Shown: positions 23,215 to 35,002 of the stretch, in pieces
Layout of the letters: every line of letters begins with the position of its first letter
How positions within the stretch are numbered: the stretch's first letter is position 1
Assembly: GCA_900239685.1 (NCBI GenBank)
Contig: OENT01000131.1
Location: 1 to 64,000 of the forward strand
Direction of reading: 5' to 3'
Source: Rotaria macrura
Taxonomy: Eukaryota; Rotifera; Eurotatoria; Philodinida; Philodinidae
Length of the DNA: 64,000 nucleotides
Program-made: the position numbers and the translations under genes
Notes under the pieces: model-generated
The model's input: only the letters and a program-made list of their open reading frames with translations
Databases searched by the model: none
Told to the model about the DNA's origin: nothing

Positions 23215-24987
23215 ATGGAACGAGGCGACTGTTCATGTCATCAAACATCGTCTATTGATCATCATTTGAAGTATTTGGATGAATTTTTGCAACTGAGATG
23301 TGCTCCAGAGATGTTATCCATGGGTTTATTTCCTAATGCGAAAGAAATTACTGAATCTTATGCAATTTGGTCAGCATTAAGACAGTTCATATTTCCGAAA
23401 TTGGAGCAATCACTATCAATGGCTATATCTTCTACCGACAGCCGCCAAAATGCAATCATCGTTGTCGGTGACGGCACAACGCCACGTACAGCTGCCCTAT
23501 GTGCATATTTAACAAAAGGATTATGGCAATGTTACAGTATTGACCCAATGCTTCAATATGATACATATGTAGATATGCTTTTTATCAATAGACGAAGCAT
23601 CACAACACCTGATCATTGTAAAGAATGGAAAAGCATTCAAGGTTTACGAATGGCACGTGCAAAAATTCAAACCGTATATGTAAAATGTCGAAAAGCAATC
23701 GTAGTTATGATGCATGCTCATGTCACTCTTGAAGATGCAATTTCAGCCGTGGACGCATCAGAAGGAATCGTTGGCATTGTAACATGTCCGTGCTGTGAAT
23801 GGGCTTCGGTTCAACACGAATGGCTCGGACAACATCCACACCATACTTATAAAGATTTACGGCTATTGAGTGCGAAGAATGAAATCAATGTATGGTGCTT
23901 TCCACAAGGCTGCCATAATAAATCGTCTAATACAAGTACCACGACGGATGACAAGCAAGTGCCAACAACGAAATCAACTTCAAAACGTAACGTATGGGGT
24001 ATTGAGACAAATATGGTGGAAACTGTATTATCAAATCGTAATGGGGTGAAGCAAAGAGCTATTGATCTATGGCCTAAACTATTTTCGACTGGTATCGACG
24101 CCTTCGACCTCTCGGACATTAGTCGAACATCGGATACTATTATTTCGGATGAAAAAAATAGTAATCAATCTAGTAGTAATGATACAGAAAAATGGCCTTG
24201 GGCATCGACATCATGGTCACCTAAAGATATATTACCGTTCATGAAATCATTTAGCACTGAGTCAACATTATTATCCGATGTAATTAAAGATACTTCAACT
24301 TTACCATCATGGTTTAGAAAACCCGTTTTATTGGTCGGTACAATTGCAGCCATGCGACGATGTAAACATACTATCTTTTATGAACTAAATACTTGTACTA
24401 TTCCTCCGGAACCACTTCAAGATATTTTACGACTTACATGCGATCCAGCAAACATGATATCTACCACCGTGGAAAAACTGCATACAGCATCTGATACGTT
24501 TCCTGCATTGTTAAAATCTGCTGATCGTATATGGACATGTGCAGAATATCAACGACACCTTCAAGATGTTATTGCACATGATGTGACTGCAGGGCGCAAA
24601 ACTAATACTATGGATATCAACGAACAATCAAATACCGATCGTGTCAATGTAGTACTCAATTTATTATCTCAGAAACGTAAATCTACTGATACGAAACAAT
24701 CTCAATCATCGTTAGAAACGAATGTAGACGTTCAAGCACAAACCACGATTTCCACACTTTCAAAAAGTAAAGATATCGAAAAAGAAAAATTATGTAGTTA
24801 CAATCCACAACCACGGCCATCTCTATTCCCTTGGGCTATGTATTTACGACCCGGTGCTATTCTAGTTGCATATTGTCAATTGGGATGTAATGCATCGAGC
24901 GGACCACAGTTATGTTTAGTCGATGGTATTCTGTTATTTGATAATGTATTACAAATGATAGGCGTCGAACGTCGCAGTCTACAATAG
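23215..24987 (+). CDS. Conserved hypothetical protein with Rossmann-like and possible OB-fold segments, 590 aa
   Basis: Single-exon frame open from 23137. I prefer ATG 23215 (MERGDCSC) because the 26 residues before it look like leader sequence without conservation. About residues 45-110 hold FPNAKEITESYAIWSALRQF and then VVGDGTTPRTAALCAYLT (from ~83) and CYSIDP (~106). That is a glycine-containing loop followed by an acidic strand end, typical of Rossmann/methyltransferase-like folds. VTCPCCEW (~190) is a Cys cluster. The middle (~245-345) is Ser/Thr/Asn-rich and probably disordered. Residues ~370-410 (VLLVGTIAAMRRCKHTIFYEL) look like the start of an OB-fold of the tRNA-anticodon type. The C-terminus has RPGAILVAYCQLGCNASSGPQ. 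A nucleotide- or RNA-related role is inference only; no characterised homologue comes to mind. Confidence 0.8.
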   Translation: MERGDCSCHQTSSIDHHLKYLDEFLQLRCAPEMLSMGLFPNAKEITESYAIWSALRQFIFPKLEQSLSMAISSTDSRQNAIIVVGDGTTPRTAALCAYLTKGLWQCYSIDPMLQYDTYVDMLFINRRSITTPDHCKEWKSIQGLRMARAKIQTVYVKCRKAIVVMMHAHVTLEDAISAVDASEGIVGIVTCPCCEWASVQHEWLGQHPHHTYKDLRLLSAKNEINVWCFPQGCHNKSSNTSTTTDDKQVPTTKSTSKRNVWGIETNMVETVLSNRNGVKQRAIDLWPKLFSTGIDAFDLSDISRTSDTIISDEKNSNQSSSNDTEKWPWASTSWSPKDILPFMKSFSTESTLLSDVIKDTSTLPSWFRKPVLLVGTIAAMRRCKHTIFYELNTCTIPPEPLQDILRLTCDPANMISTTVEKLHTASDTFPALLKSADRIWTCAEYQRHLQDVIAHDVTAGRKTNTMDINEQSNTDRVNVVLNLLSQKRKSTDTKQSQSSLETNVDVQAQTTISTLSKSKDIEKEKLCSYNPQPRPSLFPWAMYLRPGAILVAYCQLGCNASSGPQLCLVDGILLFDNVLQMIGVERRSLQ

Positions 24988-25116
24988 TACTTGCATTTTC
25001 AACAAATCATATAGTCGAAAGTACAAGGTAACTCATTTTTCATATGAGAAACCATGTTCTATCAAATGAATTTTCAAATTTAACTTATTATTTAGTAGAT
25101 TTGTGTGAAATTCAAC

Positions 25117-25266
25117 ATGGTTAAGATTCGACGAATTCGTTGCAAAAAATGTGAACACTGTTACGAAAATTCTAACGTTTACGATAGTTGTTTAACTTCT
25201 AATCCGTTTCACTGTGATATAACATCTCGTTTCGAACAATTAAAATCGAAATTATCTCATCATTAA
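25117..25266 (+). CDS. Small Cys-rich protein, 49 aa
   Basis: This short ORF begins at the first ATG after an intron-like segment (donor GTaact at 25028, acceptor atttAG at 25093-25094) and ends TAA 25264-25266. The product is basic and Cys-rich: RCKKCEHCYENSN, then SC, then FHC, then a basic/hydrophobic tail ending KSKLSHH. CxxCxxC resembles a small zinc knuckle. It lies 130 bp after the stop of the 590-aa gene. It could be an independent small gene with a 5' UTR intron, a downstream ORF in the same transcript, or chance. Composition and codon use look coding. A possible AATAAA follows near 25387. Confidence 0.45.
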   Translation: MVKIRRIRCKKCEHCYENSNVYDSCLTSNPFHCDITSRFEQLKSKLSHH

Positions 25267-28200
25267 AAGTATTTAGAAAATGTTTCTTTTAAGACGACAA
25301 ACAGTCAACAGCTTGTTCTACATTTTTCTCAAGAGAATTATCATCTATCATAAAGATGAGTGTTGTGTTATACAAACTAAAAGACAAATAAATGTATAGA
25401 ATATTGAAAGATACATTGACGTGCTTGAAAATAATTATATGTTATTTGTGAGACAGCTCGAGCTGTAGGAAATCTTTTTCTTTAACTTTGTCAAATATAG
25501 AATATGAATACAAGCACTTGGGAATAGGACCTTACGTTAGACAGAGGCAGCTGTTTTGAATATAAAGTACATCTTATCGAAATCGAGGCCTGAGTTTATC
25601 CATCATATCATCAAGTCGTAGAAATATTAATTAGATGAAACAGATATTGAGTTTGATATATTTTCAAAACTTACGAGAATTAATACTCATCGATCGTTTA
25701 CTTTCTCAAACACGATGCAATCTCTCCAAGCAACCGAGAATTTACAAAAACAAAATTCAAAATTGAAAAAATTTCTGTTTTGAGTGTATTATTATTGATT
25801 CGACAACGATTTGTTTCATTTGAATGCAATCAAGTCTTCTTGAATCTTGTGTAAAATCCTGTATCATTGTTTTAAAGATATTTGCCTGTCACGAAGACAT
25901 ATTTCAAACGAATCAATATTTAAATAGATGATAGTCAAGTGGTATACATGTCTCATACTCAGCAAGAATCAATGAAAAATTTATCATGCTAATTGTTTTT
26001 CAATGAACAAACACAGGCAGAATCTATGATGATCTTACATTTAAATGACACTCTATTGCATAAATGTACATAAATATTTATAAAAGAAAAAACTTTACCA
26101 ATTCTTTCGAGCTCTTAAAATGTAACGAATCATCTGTAAGTTAGTACACGTACGTGTCAAAATAAGGTAAATCCATCCAATTCAAATGTATTCTTACATG
26201 ATTTATAAATCGAATACGTCATCCTTGACAATAATTTTTTTAGATACTAAAGCTTCGATGTCATCCTAAGAAATAACTAGATAAACATTCATCAAAGAAT
26301 CATTTCATGGTATGCAGGGAAATTCAACTGAATTTTTGACATGTGTTTATCACTATTATTATGATTGATCCGGTTTCGTCTAGTTTAACATGGATTAAAT
26401 ATCGAGTGTAATGGTATGGAACGTTTTACGCCTTATGATATATCTATTTTGAATAGCAAGTGAAGTTGAAACGAAAAGAATTACAGAATTAAAAAGTGGC
26501 ATTTTATTCATGAATAGATAAGTTTAAGTCTTATCACAAATGATCAGATAAAATGTGTAAAAATTTAATCAGATATAAGATTGATATGAACAAAATCTAT
26601 TCAAAGTGAAAGCAATTCGTGTGATAGTAGCAGACATAGATATGACGAGGGGCAGGTAAGGTGAGTACAAGGAACTGAAACCTTAATACTAAGGATTGAT
26701 TTGAGAAATTCGTTTTCAGATGCTACTCGAACATGAGAACTTGAATGTTGTCAAAGGTTAGAACACAAGTTAAGAGTTTGTATTTTTCTCTTTAACCAAT
26801 TCGAGAAACAAAGCAATGAGAGATGATTCGACTTTTCTTATTTCCATCGATCAGTTGATACGTTTACATTACTATGTATGTATTCTTCGAATCTGTCGAT
26901 GTCGATACAAAATGATTAGTGAATAGATACAGTAGATTTGTATTGTCCATTGTATTGAATGAAACGTCATGTTTTGTGCCACAATTTTTTATTCTTCGAA
27001 CTCAACTTGTTTGGCGAAGTGAATATATTTAACGCAAGATGTAGAATCTGTCATACTTTCTCCCTACATGTAGTACGTTTAAAAATCAAACTCAAAAAAT
27101 ACCTGTTCACTGTACGAATAATTTTTATCTATAAAAATATTTTATTCGATCAAATCCACATTCATTAGATCATTCACTATTGTTGAATCAATCTTTACGT
27201 TATTACTAAATAATTCGAATGATGAACACATTGATTACCTTAAAGCGATCATGAAATTTAAAAAAATGTGTGTGAAAATGTATAAAAGAGAAAATTATTG
27301 ATAATTTCGATAAAGACAAACTTTACATTCCAAACTCACAATTCATTTTCTCCTCCATTTTATTTCTCCACTTATGAAGAAGATTACTGAAATGTATGCT
27401 CTACAAATGCACCGACTTCTCATGAAGTAGAAGAAACCATTCGCGTAAATAGAATTTTTTCCCCTTGTTTCCGATGAGTCAAATGTTTCAAATGACAGAA
27501 CTGATTCTTTCACATAGATACTTTTGCCTTTAAAATCTCACTTATGTAAGAAAAAGTAGCAATTCATGTTCCATGACTCCATCAATTTAAATCGGACCCT
27601 TTACCAAATCAATGAGTTCAAACTGTGTCCCCTCGTAGCCAGCTAATATTAGAAAGTAATCCTAAATTACTCGCATGCATTTTTGTCCATACTTAATGCA
27701 AGATCGATATGAACTATCCAAGTGATTGTATGAGATATCTTCCGTAATAATTAAAGCTTGATTATCATAAGATGTATGCTGAATACTATTGTTTCAATTT
27801 TGTAAATGTCTGAAATTGACTTAGATTTCAAATTCAACATCAAACTTTGCAATTTGATAAGATATCCATATCGTATCATTGACCAATGCTGTTCAGAATT
27901 CATCAGTTGTATTTTCAAGCCACAATAGAAATAAAGCTGTGAAATGCCAAATTATGAATTTGATGCACATTGACATAAATCAAGGCTGTGCTGCTACTCG
28001 GATTGTTTCTCGCCATCGTAGACATTCATGTTGAAGACCATGTGAAATTTTTGAGTAGATCATTGAAAATATGACAAATACAGATGGATCATATCTTCAC
28101 AAATGCTGGCGCCTTCATTGTGTCGTGAAGAGTCCATGATAGGTATTCGATTTTTGAAATATATTTGTTTCCATGCAATATAAATAAATGGATAGATCCA

Positions 28201-30312
28201 ACAATCGAGTCACATTGACCATTCTCACGACAGAAGCTACGATACTTCTAAGCTTACCCAACTAGCTTGACATTGAATACACTCGTTGATTTCACTTAAT
28301 ATAAGAAATTGTCATTTGTATTGACAAGTCTTTTGATGAGAAAATTATGTGACTCTATCAGATAATTAGACTATGCATCTGTCTGATAAACATCATAGTA
28401 GTCGCCGTCAAATAAATATTAAAAAATTATATGCTAATGAACATGGGCAAGGATTGAATCCGACGTAAAGTTTCCATCGAATTGAATTTGATTGACGTAT
28501 CTACGGGAAAACAGAGACAGAAACTGCTGCACGTTGTTCAAAGATGATATTGTCATCTTCGTTCTTATGAACACCTGTTTCAATCACCGAACATTGACAT
28601 TCTACCTCGCTCATCCGTATTTCAGTTTTACCTGCCTCCACTTTGCTATTCTTCTTCAAAGACGTAAGTTATCTTCCAACGTGGACGGCAAAATTCGTGA
28701 AGCATAGTTCTGAACCAAGTAAAATAAGCAGTGTTCACGTGCAACCATTGTCTATTGCCAGTTTAGTCGATTCAATTGAGAACCTATATTCTTTGTCTAC
28801 TATTCAATCTACCTATTTTAGTGTCCGATGCAACTGCAGATTCCAAAATGTCTTATTTTGTATTCTATTACTTAATATTTTTGTAAATACTTCTTTTATA
28901 GAAAATAGTTAAAATGATATTCATGTGAGAACTTGCGTAGATATATATATGTATAGATGAACATTGCCAAAACAAAAGACTCACAAATATTTTTATTATT
29001 TGCGGTTTCAAAAACAATCATTGTGTGTTCTATTTTCGATGTGGCATAACCAATCGATTGTGATGCGTGGGTGGATGGATTAAATGATGGATAGGAATAT
29101 TTTTTCCCACTGTCTCATTTCTCATGACATTGATTGAATTCTATTTTCATTCAACAATGTTGGCGACTTATTTCTTAAGAAATCAATTAAAAAATTCATG
29201 GACTAAGTTGAAAATGAGAAACAAGTTTTCCACTATAGATATTTTCCGTATTGATTTCCATCTGATGAAACTGATGTTGCTTGACAAATCAGTGTCAGTG
29301 TTGGTAATTATATATAAACGCTCAATGATGTTATTTCGAAGTTCATTTGATTTCTACATATTCGTTTGAAGTCGAATGAAGAGCTGCCAGTTTAACTCGA
29401 CACTTTATACAGTTAGGATTTTCTCTGTTTATTATGGCTTAATGACATTTTCTTTTAGAATTAAATTGTTCTGAAATTTACAGAGTATATGATACAGTGC
29501 GACGTATATTTTTTTCTGGAAATGTTTCTTTCTACGACGTATAAAATAACACTAAATCCGTTACCATCAGACTTCGAGATAAATTTTCGATGTATTTAAG
29601 AATATGCAGGTGCAACATCTTTCATTGAGTACCATTTTACGAACAGAGTAAAAGTGATCCAACATCTGAAACACTTTACTGTAGTAATTATTGTTCAAAT
29701 GTTTTCCCTCACATGTATATAGGGTATTTTTTTATTAGTACTAATCAATAATACCATTCAGCACATGATGATGTAACTCAGTTTACTTTTGATGATGTTT
29801 TTTTCCTTGTATTCTTCTTTGAATGACATGTGTAGGATTTTCAAGCGACATAACAGACTCAGTTTAAGAGTATCAATTAATCTTATATGCTGCAATAGAT
29901 GGTTTTCTTTTTTGCTGTGTGGTTAATGAAAAAATGAATTCACAATTCCTTCCTCACATATACATTATTTTTCATGAGAGAAAACCATCTGTTAATATGA
30001 TCCTGTGAATCGAATAAATGCAAAATGTGTCACCTGTCAGAGAACGATCTTCCAACATCTTTTTATGTTGTCGTATACCTGTTTCAAAATATTATTAGCG
30101 CATTCGGTTTCAAACAGATCGCTTTGTTTTGTCAGTTACTTTATTCGTGATAACCTTTGACATAGCATTTTTCTTCTGACAGGCAAGATAAAACTTATGA
30201 AAGTTTCATTATGAGATTTCTCTTATTGTGCGGATATTGACTTAAGATAAACTATACTAGACTATAAGACCAGAATCACGTTGATAAACATATATTCACA
30301 TTAATAGAAACC
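25267..30312. other. 5-kb gene-poor interval
   Basis: No exon pattern that I can support on either strand. Open frames at 26959-27168, 28492-28912 and 29124-29369 are AT-biased and featureless. 28672-28677 offers a donor-like gtaagt, but no convincing exon precedes it. A short (TA)n tract lies near 28941. Confidence 0.35.
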
Positions 30313-33108
30313 ATGTACAAGATATTTATCGTATTATACTTACTCTTACTCTCGTTCGAAGTACATAGTTTCGAAACTGGATGGAGCAGCACTTTTCTAT
30401 CATCGAATGATTCAACACATTATTCTATGACAGAATGTGCTTTGTTGGACATGTCTGTCGAATATCTTAAACGAGTCTATGGCATCACTTCAATATCACC
30501 AACAACCCATGTCGATTATGGACGATGTGAAACTAATTCTATTTATCAGGCACTCCATACGCATCTAAGTAAATTGAAAATCGATAAGGAACATTTAACT
30601 TCAGCTATCAATTTCATCGCACAAGCCAATATAGCACAAGATCTAATAGGCGCGTCTAGCGAACGAACTCATTTTCATAGCGAAACTCTTGATGAAGGTG
30701 CCATGCAAATATCAGTGCAGTTAGATGCAGCAGTATTCAGCATTGAAAAAGAAGATGACATAAAAGCCAGAAAAATTGTAGGCTCACTACTACACACTGT
30801 TCAAGATTTCTACAGTCATTCGAATTGGATCGAACTCGGTTATCGAGAACCTAATAGAGCAATCGGAAAATATGAAGTGCTTGGTAGGTATGCTTCGAAA
30901 GACAGACGTACTTGTGTTGACTGTCTAGGTGAAGCATGTCGTACGAACATTGAATCGTCTATTCTTCGAGACAATATTCTGACAAGTGGCTATTTTAACT
31001 GGAAAATTAATGGAACAGCATCAAATCAATACATGAAACCAATGGGAAAATGTAGTCATGGTGGTGCCACAGACTCGACAACTAATACAGATGCTAGAGG
31101 AGGTGGCATCAATAAAGATTCACTCAACTCTGATCATGGTCATTTACACATGATAGCAGCCTCTGTTGCATATGACGCTACTAAAGACATTCTGCATCAG
31201 TTTTGGAATCGTGTTGGTGATGGACGATTCGGAAAGTTGCTTGGACTAGCTGAGAGTTTCCAAAATTTGTCGTCCAGTAGTTTAATTATTGTGATGGATG
31301 ACACGGGCAGTATGACTCCTTATCTTAATATGGCCAAACAAATTGCAATTGCCATTGTACATCTTCACCAAACATTAGAATATCAACCGATGAATTACAT
31401 TCTGTCACCATTCAATGATCCAACTTGGGGACCATTAACAATAAGCACGAATCCCGAAGAATTTAAAAATCAAATTAGTCGATTAACAGCACATGATGGG
31501 GGCGATGAACCTGAGCTTTATTATCATGGAATAGTGGATGCACTAGATGTTTGTGAAGCCGGATCTACTTTGTATGCTTTTACTGATGCACCAGCAAAAG
31601 ATTCTTATCTGAAAAGTCGAGCCGTACAGTTAGCTTTAGAGATGCGTACTACGATCACATTGTTTTACGCCAACAATTCGTGGATTCGCAATCAACAGAG
31701 AGATGACACACGAGCTCGAGTTCAAGATGTAATAGAAGATTTGACAATAAGCGACGGTAATGATTTACCATCGATAACCGGTGGTGTCATCATGGGAATC
31801 AATCATCAATCTTTGAATGCTACAGAAAATTATATAATCGATCGTCTGAATGGTAGTAAATTGAGGACCATTCTTTTTACGAAAGTTATCAATTCGAATT
31901 TTACGTTTCATGTTGATGCTTCGATACAAGAATTACGCATTGAATTGAGCTCTAGCAAATCTTTGTTGACAACTGGCATGCTTTTGATTAAACCATCGAA
32001 AGAAATACTTTCTCCTTTGCCAACATCCCAATCACTTTATCTGCTCATATTTAAAGTACCTATCGAACATAGTGACATCGGAGAGTGGACGATTTTATCC
32101 CGAAATAATGCGGACCATACTGTTCAAATTAATGGCATTAGTAACATATCTTGTTCATCGACATTGCAAAAGCCAATATTCAGTGCTGCTTCCTCTACCC
32201 AGTTCGCACCACTTCCAAGTCTACCAATACAAGGAGATACGAATTTATTCGTTCTGACTATTTGTGAAAATCTTCCCTCGGATCTAATAGCGGGAACTTT
32301 GAAGTTGATGAATGCGAATGACGGATCAGAAATTTTCAAGATATTGTCACCAATTCAAATTTCATCCACAGGATTTCTATCCAGATTAACCGTACCTAAT
32401 GTTGATTTCCGTATGAGTGCTATCATTGAATTATTGGATGGTTCTCTTATTCAACAACAAGAGAAGCGAGTAGTGTCTCCAACGGCTATAACAATAACTA
32501 TCACTGATCAACCTTATCGTTTGCGTTTGAATGACACATTGATAATGAACTACACGCTCTCGAATCATGGCACAACGCAAGTGAACATGAATCTTCGTGT
32601 GACTGATGCTTTAAAACTTCTACCCTCGAGTGGTGTTCTAAAAACATACACTGTAACTGCTATGAGTAGTATTACCGACAATATTGAAATAAATGCAACG
32701 AATGGAAAAGTAATCGATTCAAATTCTACAGTGGTGATCGATTCAGTTGTCTTTAGTATTGCTGCCATGGGTTTCGAATTTGTTGATACGGCAATGATTT
32801 ACATACAACAAGTAGACGTTTCCCTTAATAATCAAACTGAACATCAAACACCAACAATAGTGGAGCAGACATCATCAGCAACAACGCTATCATCGGTGCC
32901 ACCAAGTTCACCACTACCTAGTTCAACCCCACCAATTTCACTACCGTCAGATTCATCGACGCCGATTTCATCTCCACCAAGTTCACAAACACCGAATTTA
33001 TCACCTCCGACGACGTCACTATTAAACAATCGTGTTAACAAACAGACTGCATCATTTTTCGTACTATTCATTTTAGTTTTTACTCAAGTATATCTAAGTT
33101 ATGTTTGA
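30313..33108 (+). CDS. VWA7-like secreted/surface protein with Het-C-like N-terminal domain, 931 aa
   Basis: Long single-exon gene. Residues 1-19 form a signal peptide (MYKIFIVLYLLLLSFEVHS). The N-terminal domain has HTVQDFYSHSNWIELG (~160-176) and a Cys-containing stretch, as in VWA7 proteins, whose N-terminus resembles the fungal Het-C/zinc-phospholipase-like fold. A von Willebrand factor A domain starts near residue 323 (SLIIVMDDTGSM). DDTGSM at 329-334 matches the metal-ion-dependent adhesion site DxxxS pattern, and HDGGDEPELYYHGIVDAL and YAFTDAPAKD follow. The next ~350 residues are beta-rich with many N-glycosylation sequons. Residues ~850-910 are a Pro/Ser/Thr stalk, and the last ~20 residues are hydrophobic (FFVLFILVFTQVYLSYV), suiting a GPI-anchor signal or membrane anchor. 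It probably acts in cell adhesion or matrix. The absence of introns in 2.8 kb is notable. Confidence 0.88.
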   Translation: MYKIFIVLYLLLLSFEVHSFETGWSSTFLSSNDSTHYSMTECALLDMSVEYLKRVYGITSISPTTHVDYGRCETNSIYQALHTHLSKLKIDKEHLTSAINFIAQANIAQDLIGASSERTHFHSETLDEGAMQISVQLDAAVFSIEKEDDIKARKIVGSLLHTVQDFYSHSNWIELGYREPNRAIGKYEVLGRYASKDRRTCVDCLGEACRTNIESSILRDNILTSGYFNWKINGTASNQYMKPMGKCSHGGATDSTTNTDARGGGINKDSLNSDHGHLHMIAASVAYDATKDILHQFWNRVGDGRFGKLLGLAESFQNLSSSSLIIVMDDTGSMTPYLNMAKQIAIAIVHLHQTLEYQPMNYILSPFNDPTWGPLTISTNPEEFKNQISRLTAHDGGDEPELYYHGIVDALDVCEAGSTLYAFTDAPAKDSYLKSRAVQLALEMRTTITLFYANNSWIRNQQRDDTRARVQDVIEDLTISDGNDLPSITGGVIMGINHQSLNATENYIIDRLNGSKLRTILFTKVINSNFTFHVDASIQELRIELSSSKSLLTTGMLLIKPSKEILSPLPTSQSLYLLIFKVPIEHSDIGEWTILSRNNADHTVQINGISNISCSSTLQKPIFSAASSTQFAPLPSLPIQGDTNLFVLTICENLPSDLIAGTLKLMNANDGSEIFKILSPIQISSTGFLSRLTVPNVDFRMSAIIELLDGSLIQQQEKRVVSPTAITITITDQPYRLRLNDTLIMNYTLSNHGTTQVNMNLRVTDALKLLPSSGVLKTYTVTAMSSITDNIEINATNGKVIDSNSTVVIDSVVFSIAAMGFEFVDTAMIYIQQVDVSLNNQTEHQTPTIVEQTSSATTLSSVPPSSPLPSSTPPISLPSDSSTPISSPPSSQTPNLSPPTTSLLNNRVNKQTASFFVLFILVFTQVYLSYV

Positions 33109-33694
33109 GCAAAAGATTGCTTATTCAACTTATCGGAAAATATAATTTTAATTCTTAGTTGACTCCTCATCTCACAAACTGTGTGTCGTTATGGTTGGGA
33201 AAATATCAGCGTTCCTCTGTGCTCAAATTTGTGGTTGTGGATGGAAATTTCTTTTCAACTTTCAGTTTAACATGATTTTCATACATTGAGACTCTTCTGA
33301 TGTTGACATCCTAGATCACCTTCTCTAGGCTCTAGTTTCTACACATGAATGACACAATAGAATTATTTATATGAACCATATCGAAATGTTAATGCAGTAT
33401 TCGATTGACTCTTCATTATCTAATACACTAATCATGTCCTATTCTAAGCACTCGAGGAGAAGCTAATATAAACTTACAGAAGTGTTATGATTCAATTGCT
33501 ATCAACAACAAGAAATATTTGTCTAAGATTAGGGTTACAGTTTAATATTGTGACGATATCTTATCTCGTTAAAAGGAACGAAAAGAAAAAAAACAAAAGA
33601 AACTCATAAATAATGACGATGGGAATCATCAGATTATTATAATAAAATTTGCGCACACATACAGTTACGACATTTCTTGTGTGGTGCAATTACG
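33109..33694. other. Spacer between the two VWA genes
   Basis: 0.59 kb containing the 3' flank of the VWA7-like gene and the presumed promoter of the next gene. A TATA-like tattataataaaatt lies about 50-60 bp before the downstream ATG. Confidence 0.4.
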
Positions 33695-34750
33695 ATGAGA
33701 TATCTAATAAGCATTGTAATTCTAGCGATCCTGGGAATCACGAGTAGAAGCCTACAGGTAGGTGATGGTACGGAAGTTGAGAGAAATGTTTGCAATGCGC
33801 TCATGGACCTTTTCCTCATTATTGACTCTTCTGCTAGTGTTGGATTGAGAAATTTCGAGCAAGCAATAAATGCTTTGAAAGATTTGGTATCACGTTTGGA
33901 TGTAGACAATAGAAAATTTCTTCTGTGGGCAATCAATTACGCTGAAACAGTGGAAACTCCAATCATGTACCATAATATGCCGATCACAGATTTCACTAAA
34001 ATCAATGTTATCCGAAAGCTTGAGACTATAAAATACTTGAAAGGTAGTTGCACTGCTACGGGAGACGCTCTCAGTGAAGCGAAAAGAATTTGTGATCAAC
34101 GTTGCCGACCGATTCGTGAAGGAGTTCCTCGTGTAGCATTGGTCTTTACTGATGGTTATACTAATTGTGGTGCCAATGTATCCGTTCAATCGTCGTTTTT
34201 GCACGCTATTACGAAAATGACTATATTTGCCATTGGAATCGGTCCAGGTGTCAATGATATTGAACTCAAATCAATTGCTACCGACCATAGATATATTCTT
34301 CATGTCAATAGCTATCAAGAACTGACAAATCAGATTAACAGTATTACGAATAAAACATGTGGAATTCCAGCTTTCGTATCAGTCAATATTCAAGTAGTGA
34401 GTGAAACTGCTTCGAACGAATACCGATTCTATCAAGTGGATACACGTGAATATCTACAAGGCAATGATCGAGATTACTCAGGTGGTTTTATTGAAATTGT
34501 CGTGAATGTTCAAATCGGAAGGATAGATATATTTACTTCGACGACAGAAGTCAATCCAACACAAATTTCAGGTAGAAGAATCCAGCGTCAAACAAGAGGA
34601 ACTGAAGAATATTATTTAACTTTCATTGAACAGGCTACCGAACTAATTTATTTCAGCATTCATGGCCTTGATTCAGTGAATAAATACGATTTTGTTGTTA
34701 ATTGGCTAGATTTGGATGGAAATCCAATAAATCCACAAATCGGAAGATAA
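33695..34750 (+). CDS. Secreted von Willebrand factor A-domain protein, 351 aa
   Basis: I choose ATG 33695 because it starts directly with a signal peptide (MRYLISIVILAILGITSRS); an in-frame ATG 6 codons earlier gives a poorer leader. The VWA domain spans about residues 37-215. It contains MDLFLIIDSSASV (MIDAS DSSAS at 44-48), the threonine loop TATGDALSEA, VALVFTDGYTN and IFAIGIGPGVND. The C-terminal ~130 residues are beta-rich with no recognised family. It lacks a transmembrane segment, so it is probably secreted. It lies 586 bp after the VWA7-like gene on the same strand. The two VWA domains are not close copies, so this is not a simple recent duplication. Metal-dependent ligand binding is likely; the ligand is unknown. 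AATAAA follows near 34879, converging with the 3' end of the next gene. Confidence 0.88.
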   Translation: MRYLISIVILAILGITSRSLQVGDGTEVERNVCNALMDLFLIIDSSASVGLRNFEQAINALKDLVSRLDVDNRKFLLWAINYAETVETPIMYHNMPITDFTKINVIRKLETIKYLKGSCTATGDALSEAKRICDQRCRPIREGVPRVALVFTDGYTNCGANVSVQSSFLHAITKMTIFAIGIGPGVNDIELKSIATDHRYILHVNSYQELTNQINSITNKTCGIPAFVSVNIQVVSETASNEYRFYQVDTREYLQGNDRDYSGGFIEIVVNVQIGRIDIFTSTTEVNPTQISGRRIQRQTRGTEEYYLTFIEQATELIYFSIHGLDSVNKYDFVVNWLDLDGNPINPQIGR

Positions 34751-35002
34751 TTGGAGAAGTCGACGGTTATACAAAAAATGCATTGAATTTTGATCGGATC
34801 CAATGTCAACTATAGAATTATGATAGAAACATTGTCTGTATGAACTTCCAATACTTTATTTTCATGTGCACTATTGATAATAAAATTCAGAATGAGAAAT
34901 CAAGAATAACTGCTCAAAACATAGGATTAGTACTGCGAGTGATGAAGTGTTCTATGACGAGAAAACCATATGAAAGAAGTTTTATCGTATTTTAAAGTTT
35001 TA
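34751..35002. other. Convergent 3' region
   Basis: 252 bp shared by two converging genes. AATAAA on the plus strand (about 34879) and tttatt at 34855-34860, read as AATAAA on the minus strand, overlap in position, so the two transcripts probably overlap at their 3' ends. Confidence 0.5.

Noticed and set aside
28492..28912. Two overlapping frames with a donor-like gtaagt at 28672
   Set aside because: The residues look like translated T-rich DNA and no matching acceptor exon was found.
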